A stretch of DNA of 64,000 bases from Treponema sp. GTDB lineage: Bacteria > Spirochaetota > Spirochaetia > Treponematales > Treponemataceae. Shown here piece after piece: positions 24,811 to 35,061 of the stretch (positions are counted from its first letter, which is position 1; the number at the start of each line of letters is the position of its first letter). Both the position numbers and the translations under genes were made by a program. The stretch is from assembly GCA_016293915.1 (NCBI GenBank), contig JAEDCY010000012.1, forward strand, positions 1-64,000, written 5' to 3'. The notes below the pieces were generated by a model. That model was not told the origin of the DNA and ran no database searches. It saw only the letters and a program-made list of their open reading frames with translations.

Positions 24811-26700
24811 TTATTGAATTTCAACAGTAATTGTTAAATCTTTAAATATAGGATTTTCATTAAGATTCTTCTGATACATTACAAACAGGAATTCTCCACC
24901 AAGAGAATTACTCAAAGCATGCTCAGCTGTATATTCTCTTGAATAATTAAATCTCGTATTTTTCTTAACAGGCCCCTCTTCATTGAAGCGGTTCTTATAA
25001 AAATCGTTATCTTTCTGGAGAATACTTATCCATCCATTATTTGAGGTATCAATAATTTCTGGATGACACCAGTCAATATCAGTGTCACAAATACCATCTA
25101 TTGTAATTTTAACTGTAGAGCCTTTTGGAATTGATACAGCCCGGACACCACCGCCAACATTGAAAACATCTTCTGTACTTAAAGCAAGTGTGTAACGATA
25201 TTCATCAGCTTTCTGCCCCAAATACTCTTTTTGTATTGTTAAATCACGATATTCAAGAGTTTTTGAATAACCGCTTCTAAGAGGTACAACAACACAGTTT
25301 GTAGAAAGCACACGAACTTTAGCAAGAAAATCTCTGATTATTATAGCTTCATCAAGAACTTCCGGATCATAACAGATATTTACCCATGAATTATCTGAAT
25401 TAACAATATCTTTATCCATCATAATAGTGGTTTTTGCATTAAATGGAATTTCAGCAAGTATTCCTGTTCCATTATTAGGATAAGTCTTAAAAAAAGAATG
25501 TGCCTGAACCCATTCTTCTTCGCCGGTAGAAATCTGAATTGCAAAATTTCTAAGGTTTTTATTTGTAGAACCACTTAAAGTGAATTCAATAACAGAACCG
25601 GCAGGTATTGTTTTATTTTCGCCTGCAATTTCTGAAAGCTGGAAGCCTGTACTGTAATTATATTTTTTGTTGACAGTATCATAATCAGTTTTCTTAAACA
25701 TTAAAGCCGTTCTTGTTAGAAGATGCTCTATTCCCTGCTCAACCGGTTCAGGAGGAATAACTGTCTTTTCTTCAACAACTTCAACCTTAGCAGCAGGTTT
25801 TACAGGTTCAGCAGCCTTTACCGGTTCTGCTGCTTTTACCGGCTCCTCAACTTTTTCAGGTTCGGCAATCTGTACATCTTCCCCTGCAGCTTCTTCCCCT
25901 GCAGCTTCTTCAACTACAGGCTCTTCTTCAACCTCCAAAGCTTCTTCTTCAACAATAGGAGTTTCCTCTGCCACATGAGTTTCCACAAGAGCTAATGGAG
26001 CAGGCTTTTCAACTTCCGGAAGAAGAGTTACAGTTTCACCAGCAGATACAACTATCGGCTCGGGGGCTGTCTTTTCAATTTTTTTAGATTTTTCGTTTTT
26101 AGGCTTTACTTCCGGAATCTCTGTAATCTCAACCTTACCGGTAAGAACTTCAACGATGACAGTGCTTTCTTCTGTTTTTGCTTCTTCTTCGCCAGTTACT
26201 ACAGCCTCAGAAACTTCAGGAAGTGCAATCTTTACTTCCGAAGCCCTGGTTACAGCAATTTCCTTTTTTCCAGAATGAATTACAAGTTTTTCTTCCGGCG
26301 ACTTATTTACTACAAAAATTTCACCACCAATAAAATCAACACTTCGTTCTTTTTTGTTTTTAAAAATCTGAACCATTGATTTTTCGCGAAGCTGAATCTG
26401 GATACCAGTGTCATTAAATTCAGTATAGGCTTCAGAATCTTTTGACGTTCTGATTCTGTCGCCATCATAAATATCACTTGAATTAGTTAAAACTTCCCAG
26501 ATTTCATTATCAATAAATTTTCTCTGAGCAATATTTTTCTTAAAATAGATTTTTGCAACAGGCTCTTCGCTCTGTTTAATCGTAAAAGAATTCAAATCCT
26601 GGTAAAAAAGAAATAGCATGGCCGCAGCAGCCAGAGAGAAAATGATGAAAATTGAATAGTCGACTTTATTAAGCCTGTATTTTGTACTTCTTTTCTTCAT
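24811..26700 (-). CDS. Membrane-anchored FecR-domain protein with Pro/Glu/Ala-rich linker
   Basis: 629 residues. An N-terminal membrane segment (about 15-35, YSIFIIFSLAAAAMLFLF) is followed by a FecR-like sandwich (about 60-165: DIYDGDRIRTSKDSEAYTEF, IQLREKSMVQIF). Then comes a long low-complexity stretch (about 170-330) rich in Glu, Pro, Val and Ala, with repeats such as EPVKAAEPVK. The C-terminal part (about 340-629) appears to hold two related beta-rich modules (FQLSEIAGENKTIPAGSVIEF and GGGVRAVSIPKGSTVKITI) of unknown function. Probably periplasmic, tethered by its N-terminus. The start overlaps the end of the adenylate cyclase gene by 32 bp, so the two form an operon. Confidence 0.7.
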   Translation of the reverse strand: MKKRSTKYRLNKVDYSIFIIFSLAAAAMLFLFYQDLNSFTIKQSEEPVAKIYFKKNIAQRKFIDNEIWEVLTNSSDIYDGDRIRTSKDSEAYTEFNDTGIQIQLREKSMVQIFKNKKERSVDFIGGEIFVVNKSPEEKLVIHSGKKEIAVTRASEVKIALPEVSEAVVTGEEEAKTEESTVIVEVLTGKVEITEIPEVKPKNEKSKKIEKTAPEPIVVSAGETVTLLPEVEKPAPLALVETHVAEETPIVEEEALEVEEEPVVEEAAGEEAAGEDVQIAEPEKVEEPVKAAEPVKAAEPVKPAAKVEVVEEKTVIPPEPVEQGIEHLLTRTALMFKKTDYDTVNKKYNYSTGFQLSEIAGENKTIPAGSVIEFTLSGSTNKNLRNFAIQISTGEEEWVQAHSFFKTYPNNGTGILAEIPFNAKTTIMMDKDIVNSDNSWVNICYDPEVLDEAIIIRDFLAKVRVLSTNCVVVPLRSGYSKTLEYRDLTIQKEYLGQKADEYRYTLALSTEDVFNVGGGVRAVSIPKGSTVKITIDGICDTDIDWCHPEIIDTSNNGWISILQKDNDFYKNRFNEEGPVKKNTRFNYSREYTAEHALSNSLGGEFLFVMYQKNLNENPIFKDLTITVEIQ

Positions 26701-28229
26701 CGTCTGTATTTACCTTTGCAAGATCAGGAGCAGTAGTTCCAATAATTTTTCTTACATCATCAATAGTTTCCGGCTTTCCTCTTCCTGCAAGATTGATTAC
26801 CGCAAACATTTTAATGGCATCAGTTTTACCTTTTACATGAACTCCAGGCATTTCCTGAACCACAATTTTATCTTTAATAAGATTGTAGGTATTTTCTGTA
26901 ATCAAAACATCAGTTGCAAACGGCTTATTCAAAGCTTCTGTACGGCTTGCAAGATTTACTGCATCACCAATTACTGTATATTCCATTCGTTCTTCAGAAC
27001 CAATCTGACCTGCAACGACCGGACCTGAGTTAATACCACAACCGATTTTTACAGGAGGAAGGTCTGCAGCGGCACGTTCTTTATTAAATTTAAAAAGTTC
27101 AACACGCATCATGAGAGCTGCTGTAACTGCATTCAGGGCATCAGAAGCAGGACTTCCGCTTGATTCTGGTGCACCCCACACTGCCATAATTGCATCGCCG
27201 ATATATTTATCTACAACACCACCAGTTTTATTAATACAGTCAACCATCTTAGTCATATAAACATTAAGAAATTCTACGACTTCATTTGGCTGCATTTTTT
27301 CAGACATGGCAGTAAAGGAACGGATATCTGAAAAGAAGATTGTTGCATTACGATTTTCTCCACCAAGTGTAAGTTCACCGCTGGCAGCTTTTTGTGCGAT
27401 TGTTTTATTAGTAAACTTACTGAAAGAAACCATGAGCTTTTCTCTTTCAGAAAGTCCCTTACCCATCTGAACAAAAGATTCTGTCAGAAGACCAATTTCA
27501 TCGCGCGTGCGTGGCTTAATTGAAAGTTCAAATTCACCCTTTTCAATTTGTCCTGCTGCTCCAACAAGTTCCTTAATAGGATTTGTAATACCGTTACTGA
27601 AAATCCGGATTAATAAGAATATGAGCATTGCTGTCTGCAAGTAAAGATGCATTATTAGAACCTGTACTCATGAGTTCTGTAAGGAACTGAACGTCAAAAC
27701 CAACAATGCCCGTATGTAATCTGTTTGACGGTCCATATTTATAAACGAAAACTACAGAAGGTGTATCAAATATTTTTTCTGAATTAAAATAGGCAGTTTT
27801 ATGATTTGTCTGGGAAGACGTGGAATTAATTACATTTTTAAGTTCTGGAGTTTCTAAGAAATCCTTTACTGCCTGAGAAAACTGTTCATATGAAGGATTA
27901 AAAAGAAGACCAGTTTCTTCACTCGAAACAAAAAGCACATCCTGATTTGAACGGAAAAAAGATTGTGCGAGGGCAGCTTTTTGCTTTGAATCATTTACAG
28001 CATAAAAGGCTTCAAAAAGAAAATAAGTATTACTTTTGATATTCTCGAATGCCGTCTCAACGGTTTGAGCTGTTCTTGAATTCAAGGCAAGATTGTTTTC
28101 TTCGGCCTTTATTCTATCGTCTGCACGAATAAGAGTAGAAACAAGACTTGTAGAAACACCAAGCACCAGAATAATCAAAAAAGAAAACAGAAGAATCTGC
28201 TTAAGACTTATTGGATACTTAATCTTCAT
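26669..28229 (-). pseudogene. Adenylate/guanylate cyclase sensor gene, interrupted by an internal deletion and frame change
   Basis: Two overlapping frames make up one gene. 28229-27594 gives an N-terminal membrane segment (about 10-31) and an extracytoplasmic Cache-like region ending in LLADSNAHILINPDF, then stops. 27652-26669 in another frame gives ITNPIKELVGAAGQIEKGEF (HAMP) and a class III cyclase domain: ATIFFSDIRSFTAMSEKM with the metal Asp, GGVVDKYIGDAIMAVWGAPE, and GINSGPVVAGQIGSEERMEYT. In an intact homologue the rest of the Cache domain and a second membrane helix would lie between. Here they are missing and the frame shifts at about 27600. The cyclase half could still be made separately from an internal start. 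The ribosome-binding site GGAGG before 28229 is intact. Confidence 0.65.
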
Positions 28230-28298
28230 TTTTTAACTCTTTCCTCCAAAACTTTTATAAATAAATTATAATCCAGGTTCTTTAAATCTTCCAGTTTT

Positions 28299-29207
28299 TT
28301 ATTCTGCGTCTTTCTTAGCCTCAAACTTTGATGAAAAGTATGCAATTGCTGCGCCACAAATAATACAGAGCACAGCAGAAATAAAACCTGTTACAGAAGC
28401 AAAATCAGTAAAGCCCGGAAAAACCACAAGGATGGAACCACAAATCAGACCGAATATTACGGCATAAGTCTGATGAGGAAGTTTTTTTAATAGAAAACTG
28501 ATCGCTTTAGCGCCACACAAAAGTCCCAGTAAAACTCCAATACCATTTGGAAGTAAAAGGAAAAAGGCATGTAACATTGTATCAGGATTAAAAAGAGCCG
28601 GAATTGCTGTAATGATAATAGTATAAACACCCATCATAAGCATAAGAAGGGAACCAGAGATTCCAGGGACAATCATTGCAACTGCTCCAATAAAGCCTGC
28701 AATAAAAATCCTTATCATAAGCTTTGTTGAAAAATCAGGAAGAATCATATTTTCAACAGAAGATTTATCAAATGAATTTTCAAGATAATTAAATATCATA
28801 AGAAGTATAAAACCAGCAGCAGCACAAATTACAAGACTTATAATTCTTGAAGCGCCGCCTTCAAATTTTTCAACTTTTTTTTCACCACCGTTTTTCATAA
28901 GAGAAAAAAGCAGAGGAATACTTCCAATAATCAGACCTGTAAAAAAGCAGTTTGTCTGGAAAGGAAAATGTGTATAAAGGAAGCTGATAATCTTGCTGAA
29001 GATTAAAACACCAAGCGCCATTCCGCCGAGAATAGGAAAAACAAATTTCTTATTTTTCCAGATAGCCTTGAGATTGAAAGTAATTGCATTAATGAACTGA
29101 TCATATACATTAAAAACAACAGCGAGAGTTCCGCCGGAAACTCCAGGAATTACATTTGCCATTCCTACAACAATTCCAATACAAAGGATTCTGATAATAT
29201 CTAACAT
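28299..29207 (-). CDS. DUF368 family membrane protein (polyprenyl-phosphate translocase type)
   Basis: 302 residues with about eight to nine membrane segments. Hallmarks of DUF368 are the duplicated GMANVIPGVSGGTLAVVF near residues 15-32 and AMIVPGISGSLLMLMMG near 176-192. Proteins of this family have been reported to recycle undecaprenyl phosphate across the cytoplasmic membrane, which supports cell-envelope synthesis. Lies 91 bp after the exonuclease start region in the same direction, upstream of the cyclase gene. Function assigned from the family. Confidence 0.85.
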   Translation of the reverse strand: MLDIIRILCIGIVVGMANVIPGVSGGTLAVVFNVYDQFINAITFNLKAIWKNKKFVFPILGGMALGVLIFSKIISFLYTHFPFQTNCFFTGLIIGSIPLLFSLMKNGGEKKVEKFEGGASRIISLVICAAAGFILLMIFNYLENSFDKSSVENMILPDFSTKLMIRIFIAGFIGAVAMIVPGISGSLLMLMMGVYTIIITAIPALFNPDTMLHAFFLLLPNGIGVLLGLLCGAKAISFLLKKLPHQTYAVIFGLICGSILVVFPGFTDFASVTGFISAVLCIICGAAIAYFSSKFEAKKDAE

Positions 29208-29241
29208 AAATACCCCATAAAAAGTGATTATTAAATTACTT

Positions 29242-30165
29242 TTACTTTAATTTTTCTTCGAGCTCTGAAAGCAGTATAACCTTAAGGCCACGCTTTTCAA
29301 TTTTTTTTCTGAGTTCCGGATGCGGCTCATTCAAAAATACAGAATAACCGCGCCCGGTAAGATGTTCTCCGGTAACTCCACCATTATCGTAAATCTTTTT
29401 AACAAGTTCAAAAGCAGAATCGACATCCCGCAAGATTTTATTATCAAGCTCAAAGCGCTCTCCTGCCACAGTCTTAAAATGAGGCATAGGCGACTGCTTG
29501 CCATAAAGTCGTTTTATTTTTTCAGTCATTTCACGGCGGTAAGCACGTTCTGCAGCCTGCTCAAGAATCTGCTCGTTTGAAACAAAACAGTTCTTTCCTT
29601 CTTTTGAAGTAAGAATCTCTTCTATACTCTCCCCTGTTCTCATACATTCTGCCTTCAGACACAGCATTGCCATAATTGCGTCGTCTTCTGATTTATGGCT
29701 CTGGAATTTTGCAACATTTACGCCAAACTCTTCTGCCCATTCAACAAGCTTCTGTTTTTTTTCGTATTTATGTTCCAGATAGCGTTCAAGATCAAAGGCA
29801 CGGAATTGTATATATGGAAGTTCATAGCGTTCACAGGCATCATTTACAAAACCTACATCATTGCTTACAGCAAAACCTGCAATATAACGGTTACCGGTGG
29901 TAAAGAGTTTTTTTATATCTTTGTAATAGGCTTCGTAATTTGGTTTAGTACGGAAATAATCTTTAGAATAAGCAAGCTTGCAGTCACCCTTTCCCGAAAG
30001 CAGATACCAGTCAAAATCACATTCAGGATTCATAACAACATCTTCACTTTCGATTATGTTTAAATCATCATCACAAATCACATATCCCAGCGAACAGATT
30101 TTTCCAACGCCGTCAAAAGTATTTGCGCACTCGCAATCAAAAAAAACAAAACTTTTGTGGTTCAT
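29242..30165 (-). CDS. DEDD-type 3'-5' exonuclease-like protein
   Basis: 307 residues. The exonuclease fold spans about 1-180: FVFFDCECANTF gives the DxE motif, GFAVSNDVGFVNDACERY the second Asp, and FQSHKSEDDAIMAMLCLKAE the final H-x4-D motif, so this is a DEDDh type. The C-terminal third has RRLYGKQSP-like basic stretches and GEHLTGRGYSVFLNEPHPEL, of unknown role but resembling a small BRCT-like module. The substrate may be DNA or RNA. Single gene. Confidence 0.75.
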   Translation of the reverse strand: MNHKSFVFFDCECANTFDGVGKICSLGYVICDDDLNIIESEDVVMNPECDFDWYLLSGKGDCKLAYSKDYFRTKPNYEAYYKDIKKLFTTGNRYIAGFAVSNDVGFVNDACERYELPYIQFRAFDLERYLEHKYEKKQKLVEWAEEFGVNVAKFQSHKSEDDAIMAMLCLKAECMRTGESIEEILTSKEGKNCFVSNEQILEQAAERAYRREMTEKIKRLYGKQSPMPHFKTVAGERFELDNKILRDVDSAFELVKKIYDNGGVTGEHLTGRGYSVFLNEPHPELRKKIEKRGLKVILLSELEEKLK

Positions 30166-30229
30166 GATTTTATTATATAGGTTTTATCACTTAGATTCTA
30201 GAAGGCTCAGGGCTTCCGCATTATAAACG

Positions 30230-30425
30230 CTTTTCCGTAATGTTGGCGCGAAGGAGCGGGGCGTGGTTCAAAAACACTCTTTTTGTGGCTGCTGCGAAGC
30301 GGCAGTTCAATAGTTTCTATACCACAAAAAGCGTGTAGCGCATTATTGCGCGGTTTTGAATCACGCAACCGTGACTGGGAGCCAAAAATTCGGGATTTTT
30401 GTTTATAATGCGGAAGCCCTGCTAG
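30230..30425. repeat. Family D repeat
   Basis: Contains GGAGCGGGGCGTGG, CCACAAAAAGCGTGTAGCGC, ATTATTGCGCGGTTTTG and ATAATGCGGAAGCCCTG. It is related in opposite orientation to 4063-4185. It carries an extra inner stem, GCTGCGAAGCGGC. It fills most of the 30166-30444 gap, in which I see no gene. Confidence 0.7.
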
Positions 30426-30444
30426 GAGGCTGAATCCTGCTGAA

Positions 30445-31152
30445 CTAAAAAAGTTTCAGGAAAAGAGGAACAAGAATTACAAACAGAATTTCAAAAACAA
30501 GTGCCGGAAGAAAGTTTGCAGTTTTGATTTTTTTAATCCCCAGAAGGTTAATCGCAATCATGATAATCATGGCACCACCGCAGGCAGAAAGCTCCTGAAT
30601 CAGTAAATCAGATACATAAGGCTGCAGGAACTCCGAAAGCAGAGTGAGCGCCCCCTGATAAATCAAAATAGCAATTACAGAAAAAACAGTTCCAATTCCC
30701 ATGGCAGCTGTAAAACTGATTGCCATAAAGCCGTCGAGAATTGATTTTGTAAATATTGTTGTATAATTATGATTCACGCCCGCTTCAAAAGAGCCAACAA
30801 TTGACATAGCTCCAACACAGAAAAGCACCGAGGAGTTCAAAAAGGCGTAGGCAAAGTTAGAAGAGCCGGAATTCTCCCCTTTTTTTGTAAGCTTTTCCAG
30901 CTTGCCGCCAAGCTTTAGGATTGCCCCGTCAATGTCCAAAGCATAACCAACAATTGCGCCTAAAATCAAAGAAAGAGCAAGGTAAACAATATTGTTGTAC
31001 TTAAAGGCCATCTGCATACCCAGCACCAGGGTAATTACACCACAGGCAGTCTGAATCATATCAGAAAGCTCTTCTGTAAATCTTTTGGCAAACAAAAGAC
31101 CAATTATTGAACCAAGAATTACCGCGCCGCAATTTACAAATACTGCTAACAT
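30445..31152 (-). CDS. DUF554 family membrane protein
   Basis: 235 residues from the ATG at 31152 with GAGGT upstream; a longer frame to 31203 would overlap a terminator. Seven or so hydrophobic segments. Family text: VNCGAVILGSIIGLLFAKRF, GVITLVLGMQMAF, ALDIDGAILKLGGKLEKL, FCVGAMSIVGSFEAG, SILDGFMAISFTAAMGIGTVFS and AIEIN-like AINLLGIKKIK. Often annotated as a putative transporter; substrate unknown. It lies just downstream of tRNA-Leu but is separated from it by a terminator. Confidence 0.85.
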   Translation of the reverse strand: MLAVFVNCGAVILGSIIGLLFAKRFTEELSDMIQTACGVITLVLGMQMAFKYNNIVYLALSLILGAIVGYALDIDGAILKLGGKLEKLTKKGENSGSSNFAYAFLNSSVLFCVGAMSIVGSFEAGVNHNYTTIFTKSILDGFMAISFTAAMGIGTVFSVIAILIYQGALTLLSEFLQPYVSDLLIQELSACGGAMIIMIAINLLGIKKIKTANFLPALVFEILFVILVPLFLKLF

Positions 31153-31183
31153 TTTTTTTACCTCAACCCCCGGAAAACCCGGG

Positions 31184-31216
31184 CAAAAAAAAAGAGCTTC
31201 CAATCTGGAAGCCCTT
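31184..31216 (-). terminator. Terminator of tRNA-Leu
   Basis: On the minus strand AGGGCTTCCA pairs with TGGAAGCTCT (one G-U) and is followed by nine or ten T. Confidence 0.85.
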
Positions 31217-31217
31217 A

Positions 31218-31299
<82 letters not shown>

Positions 31300-31384
31300 G
31301 GAATGTGATATTTAATATATAATTCTATTAATTTTTAGTCAAGTACATAAGGCTTGAAATTCAAAATATTTTCCTAAAAAATAA

Positions 31385-31412
31385 CCGCTAAAAGCTAAAA
31401 GCTTTTAGCTAA
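31385..31412. terminator. Palindrome downstream of fusA
   Basis: GCTAAAAGCTTTTAGC within the AGCTAAAAGC simple-repeat type, with a T-run on the minus strand. It may end fusA transcription. Confidence 0.5.
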
Positions 31413-33463
31413 CCCAAGCCGCCAACCTTAAGCTGGAAGTGGCTGAACTCCATTGAGAAGCTTGCACGGCCCTGGGTTGCAGAACGAAGGTTTGTTGTAA
31501 AACCGAACATGTTTGCCATTGGAGCCTGAGCGTGAATAATTTCGCCGGTTGTTTTTGAATCCTGGCCCATGATGTTTCCGCCGCGCTGACTGAGCTGGCT
31601 TGAAGCCGGACCTACAAATTCTTTTGGACACGAAATATCAACGTTCATTACAGGCTCAAGGATTACAGGGTTAGCTGCGGTACAGGCCTTGTCAAAAACC
31701 TGAGCGGCACAAGCCTCGAAGGCAAAGGTGCTCGAAGTAAGCTCATCATATTTAATTGCAGTAACCTTTACGCCAACATCTGTACATGGGTAACCGTAGC
31801 GGATACCTGAATTTAGGGCAGACATAAAGCCGTTCTTGATTGCTTCAATAATTTCATCCGGAACTTCTGCATGGCGGCAGGTAATTTCAAAGGAGTTACC
31901 ACTGCCCTGCTCGCGCTGTTCAACTGTGATTGTAAGGCCTGCTGTATTTTCTTTTCCAGCAAGTACACGGCTGAATTCTTCTGTGGCCTCGGCGCTTCCG
32001 CTTACAGACTCGCGGTAAGTTACCTGAGGAGCACCTACATTACACTTTACGCCAAAGTCGTCGCGCATACGGGTAACAAGAACGTCCAGGTGGAGCTCAC
32101 CCATTCCACTGATAATAAGCTGACCTGTTTCTGCATCTTCGTGGCTTGTAAAGGTTGGGTCTTCGCGGCTAAGGATTTCCAGAGTTTCATTCATCTTGTC
32201 CTTTTCGCTCATGCTTTCAGGCTCAAGGGCAACTGAAATTACAGGCTGAGGGAAGTTAGGCTGTTCAAGCAAAATCGGGAAGGCTTCAGTTCCGATAGAA
32301 TCCCCAGTCTGGGCAAGCTTAAGGCCGATAAATACGGCAATGTCGCCGGCGCTAACTGAATCGCAAGGTTCGCTCTTATTTGCATGCATACGGAGAATGC
32401 GGTTTACGCGCTCACGTTTTTTCTTATTAATATTGAAGATTTGAGTTCCGGCCTGAATCTTTCCGCTATACATACGAACATAGCAGAGAGGTCCCATTTC
32501 ACGGTCGTACTGAATCTTAAATACAAGGCCAAGAGGCATTTTTGAAGGGTCAGTTGGAACATCAACACTTTCTTCTTCGTCCTTTTTGATTCTGATTCCC
32601 TTTGCAGGAGGAATATCAAGTGGAGAAGGAAGATAATCAATTACAGCATCAATTAAAGGCTGAACCCCCTGATTGTGGCGGGCAGAACCCATTACAAATG
32701 GAACAAAGGCACGGCTGATTGTTCCCGCACGGATTGCTTTTTTTAGCTGATCAACAGTAATTTCGCCGCCTTCAAGGTAGATTTCCATAAGGGCGTCGTC
32801 GCTGCCTGCAACAGTTTCTACCAGCTTTTCGCGCCATTCCTGAGCCTGAGCCAGACGAGAAGAATCAACATCAGTTACATCAAAGGTTTCACCTTCATCA
32901 TCTTCATGCCAGCGGATTTCTTTCATATTAAGAAGGTCAATTACACCTTCAAAGTCCTGACCTTCGCCGATTGGAATCTGCAAAGCCAGAGTTTCAACTC
33001 CAAATTTTTCAGCAACATCTGCCATTGAACCAAAGAAGTCTGCGCCAATGCGGTCCATCTTGTTCATAAAGCAGAGACGTGGAACAGCAAACTCATCTGC
33101 CTGCTTCCATACAGTTTCTGTCTGTGGCTGAACTCCATCAACGGCACAAATTACTGCAACCGCGCCGTCGAGTACGCGCAAAGAACGCTCTACTTCGGCA
33201 GTAAAGTCTACGTGGCCCGGAGTATCAATAATATTTATCTGATGGTCTTTCCAGTAAGTTGTTGTGGCAGCAGAACAGATTGTAATTCCGCGCTCCTGCT
33301 CCTGAGCCATCCAGTCCATTGTAGCCTGGCCGTCATCAATTTCGCCAATCTTATGAATTTTACCTGTATAATAGAGAATACGTTCTGTTGTTGTGGTTTT
33401 TCCAGCATCAATATGCGCCATGATTCCGATATTGCGCATTTTTTCCAAATTAGTCGTTGCCAT
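31409..33463 (-). CDS. fusA: Translation elongation factor G
   Basis: 684 residues. GTPase that drives ribosomal translocation. G-domain motifs: [13 protein letters not shown] (G1), [11 protein letters not shown] (switch I), [12 protein letters not shown] (G3) and [10 protein letters not shown] (G4). Domains II-V follow, with [17 protein letters not shown] and [18 protein letters not shown]. It stands alone rather than in the str operon with rpsL, rpsG and tuf. Spirochaetes commonly carry more than one EF-G gene, so this may be one of a specialised pair (inference). The C-terminus [12 protein letters not shown] is complete. No clear ribosome-binding site before the ATG. Confidence 0.95.
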   Translation of the reverse strand: MATTNLEKMRNIGIMAHIDAGKTTTTERILYYTGKIHKIGEIDDGQATMDWMAQEQERGITICSAATTTYWKDHQINIIDTPGHVDFTAEVERSLRVLDGAVAVICAVDGVQPQTETVWKQADEFAVPRLCFMNKMDRIGADFFGSMADVAEKFGVETLALQIPIGEGQDFEGVIDLLNMKEIRWHEDDEGETFDVTDVDSSRLAQAQEWREKLVETVAGSDDALMEIYLEGGEITVDQLKKAIRAGTISRAFVPFVMGSARHNQGVQPLIDAVIDYLPSPLDIPPAKGIRIKKDEEESVDVPTDPSKMPLGLVFKIQYDREMGPLCYVRMYSGKIQAGTQIFNINKKKRERVNRILRMHANKSEPCDSVSAGDIAVFIGLKLAQTGDSIGTEAFPILLEQPNFPQPVISVALEPESMSEKDKMNETLEILSREDPTFTSHEDAETGQLIISGMGELHLDVLVTRMRDDFGVKCNVGAPQVTYRESVSGSAEATEEFSRVLAGKENTAGLTITVEQREQGSGNSFEITCRHAEVPDEIIEAIKNGFMSALNSGIRYGYPCTDVGVKVTAIKYDELTSSTFAFEACAAQVFDKACTAANPVILEPVMNVDISCPKEFVGPASSQLSQRGGNIMGQDSKTTGEIIHAQAPMANMFGFTTNLRSATQGRASFSMEFSHFQLKVGGLG

Positions 33464-33614
33464 AATTAGAGTAGTATAGTGATTTTTACAGGCTTTGAAA
33501 AGAAGATTGGTTTTCTATAGCAGACTGAGTAAGCTATTATTTATCTGATTGAGCTTCCACTTTAGCATGATTATTTTTTCTGTCCTGAATTTTCTGATTT
33601 ATTTTTTTGCTTCA

Positions 33615-33770
33615 TTATAATCCAGCATATACACAAGTACAGACACCGCAAACTTCACCACCAGTATAGTAAGTAATGTGAGTATAATCCGGCCCCTTTA
33701 CATCAGAAACATAAATAACGTTCAAATCAAAACAATCTACAAAAATCTGTAGGATTTTTAGAACATAATG
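33615..33770 (-). other. Possible remnant of a small cysteine-containing protein gene
   Basis: In the 33464-33784 gap an open frame without an ATG ends at 33615. It encodes VDCFDLNVIYVSDVKGPDYT and HITYYTGGEVCGVCTCVYAGL-like text. The protein-like composition and CxxCxC motif suggest a gene fragment, but no start is present. I do not recognise it. The rest of the gap (33464-33614) is AT-rich and featureless. Confidence 0.25.
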
Positions 33771-33784
33771 ATAATTATAATTTT

Positions 33785-34723
33785 TTAGTTATCGCTGAAC
33801 AATGGTGTTGAAAGATAGCGGTCACCAGAATCAGGCAAGAGAACAACAATTGTCTTTCCCTTGTTTTCAGGGCGTTCAGCAAGAATACGGGCAGCCTTGA
33901 GTGCCGCACCAGAAGAAATACCAACAAGAATTCCTTCACTATGGGCAAATGCACGACCTTCTTCGAAAGCATCGTCATTTTCTACAGGAATTATTTCGTC
34001 GTAAACTTTTGTATTCAATACATCAGGAACAAAACCTGCACCAATTCCCTGAATCTTATGAGGACCTGCTTCTCCCTTAGACAAAACAGGACTTGAAGCA
34101 GGTTCAACAGCTACAATTTTCACATTAGGATTCTGTTCCTTAAGATATTCACCAACACCAGTAACTGTTCCACCAGTTCCAACACCGGCTACAAAAATAT
34201 CAACCTTGCCGTCTGTCTGCTTCCAGATTTCAGGACCTGTTGTTTTTTTATGAATTGCAGGGTTTGCAGGGTTGATAAACTGTCCAGGAATAATACTTCC
34301 AGGAGTTGCCTTCTGAAGCTCTTCAGCCTTAGCGATTGCTCCCTTCATTCCTTTAGCACCTTCTGTAAGAACAATTTCTGCACCATAAGCCTTAAGAAGA
34401 TTTCGTCGTTCAACACTCATTGTATCTGGTAAAGTAAGAATTGCATGATAACCTTTTGCTGCTGCAACTGCTGCAAGACCAATACCTGTATTACCAGAAG
34501 TTGGTTCGATAATTGTTGCACCTGGTTTAAGCAATCCCTTCTCTTCTGCATCTTCAATCATTGCAAGAGCAACGCGGTCTTTTACACTTCCGGCCGGATT
34601 AAGATATTCAAGCTTTGCAAGGATTTTTACATCTTTTATTCCGGCTTTTTTTGAATAATTATTCAGCTGTAAAATTGGTGTTCCGCCAATCAGCTCCAAT
34701 GAACTCTGTTTTACTTCACTCAT
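33785..34723 (-). CDS. cysK: Cysteine synthase A (O-acetylserine sulfhydrylase)
   Basis: 312 residues. PLP enzyme that makes cysteine from O-acetylserine and sulfide. Motifs: [15 protein letters not shown] with the PLP lysine, [49 protein letters not shown] and [11 protein letters not shown]. The length is that of CysK rather than CysM. AGGAG lies before the start. A near-consensus promoter with two dyad sites lies upstream (34788-34849), suggesting repression by an Rrf2- or CymR-like sulfur or iron-sulfur regulator. Confidence 0.95.
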   Translation of the reverse strand: MSEVKQSSLELIGGTPILQLNNYSKKAGIKDVKILAKLEYLNPAGSVKDRVALAMIEDAEEKGLLKPGATIIEPTSGNTGIGLAAVAAAKGYHAILTLPDTMSVERRNLLKAYGAEIVLTEGAKGMKGAIAKAEELQKATPGSIIPGQFINPANPAIHKKTTGPEIWKQTDGKVDIFVAGVGTGGTVTGVGEYLKEQNPNVKIVAVEPASSPVLSKGEAGPHKIQGIGAGFVPDVLNTKVYDEIIPVENDDAFEEGRAFAHSEGILVGISSGAALKAARILAERPENKGKTIVVLLPDSGDRYLSTPLFSDN

Positions 34724-34787
34724 AGTTTTCTCCTGAAAATGGAAAGTCCGCTGCGTCAGTTATACAAGACAGCAACATTTTTATTTT

Positions 34788-34849
34788 CCCACTAAGTTAG
34801 TAGGTTTATACTCAGAGAATACATCGAATTACCTACTTTGTCAATAGGT
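34788..34849 (-). promoter_or_regulatory. cysK promoter with two palindromic operator candidates
   Basis: On the minus strand TTGACA (34839-34844), 17-bp spacer, TATTCT (34816-34821). One dyad, ACCTA-N9-TAGGT (34831-34849), covers the -35 hexamer. A second, CCCACTAA-G-TTAGTAGG (34788-34804), lies just after the start of transcription. Both share the CCTACT/AGTAGG half-site. Confidence 0.65.
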
Positions 34850-34869
34850 TTATTTAATTTTTCGAAAAA

Positions 34870-35061
34870 CTACTCCAGAATTGCACCCTTGTCTGGTCGC
34901 AGCCTTTCGGCTGCTTACCGAGTTTTGCTGCGCAAAACTCGCAGAATAACTGTCTACTCTAAAATAGCGCCTTTATCTGGTCGCAGCCTTTCGGCTGCTT
35001 ACCGAGTTTTGCTGCGCAAAACTCGCAGAATAACTGTCTACTCTAAAACAGCTCCCTTGTC
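34870..35061 (-). repeat. 84-bp repeat that re-creates the ilvD 3' end
   Basis: Two units, each carrying the codons of the ilvD C-terminus and stop (34870-34893 and 34954-34977), precede the real end (35038-35061) at an exact 84-bp period. All three read DKGA(V/I)LE-stop. The intervening 60 bp is two hairpins: GCAGCC-TTTC-GGCTGC and GAGTTTTGC-TGC-GCAAAACTC. Confidence 0.9.
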
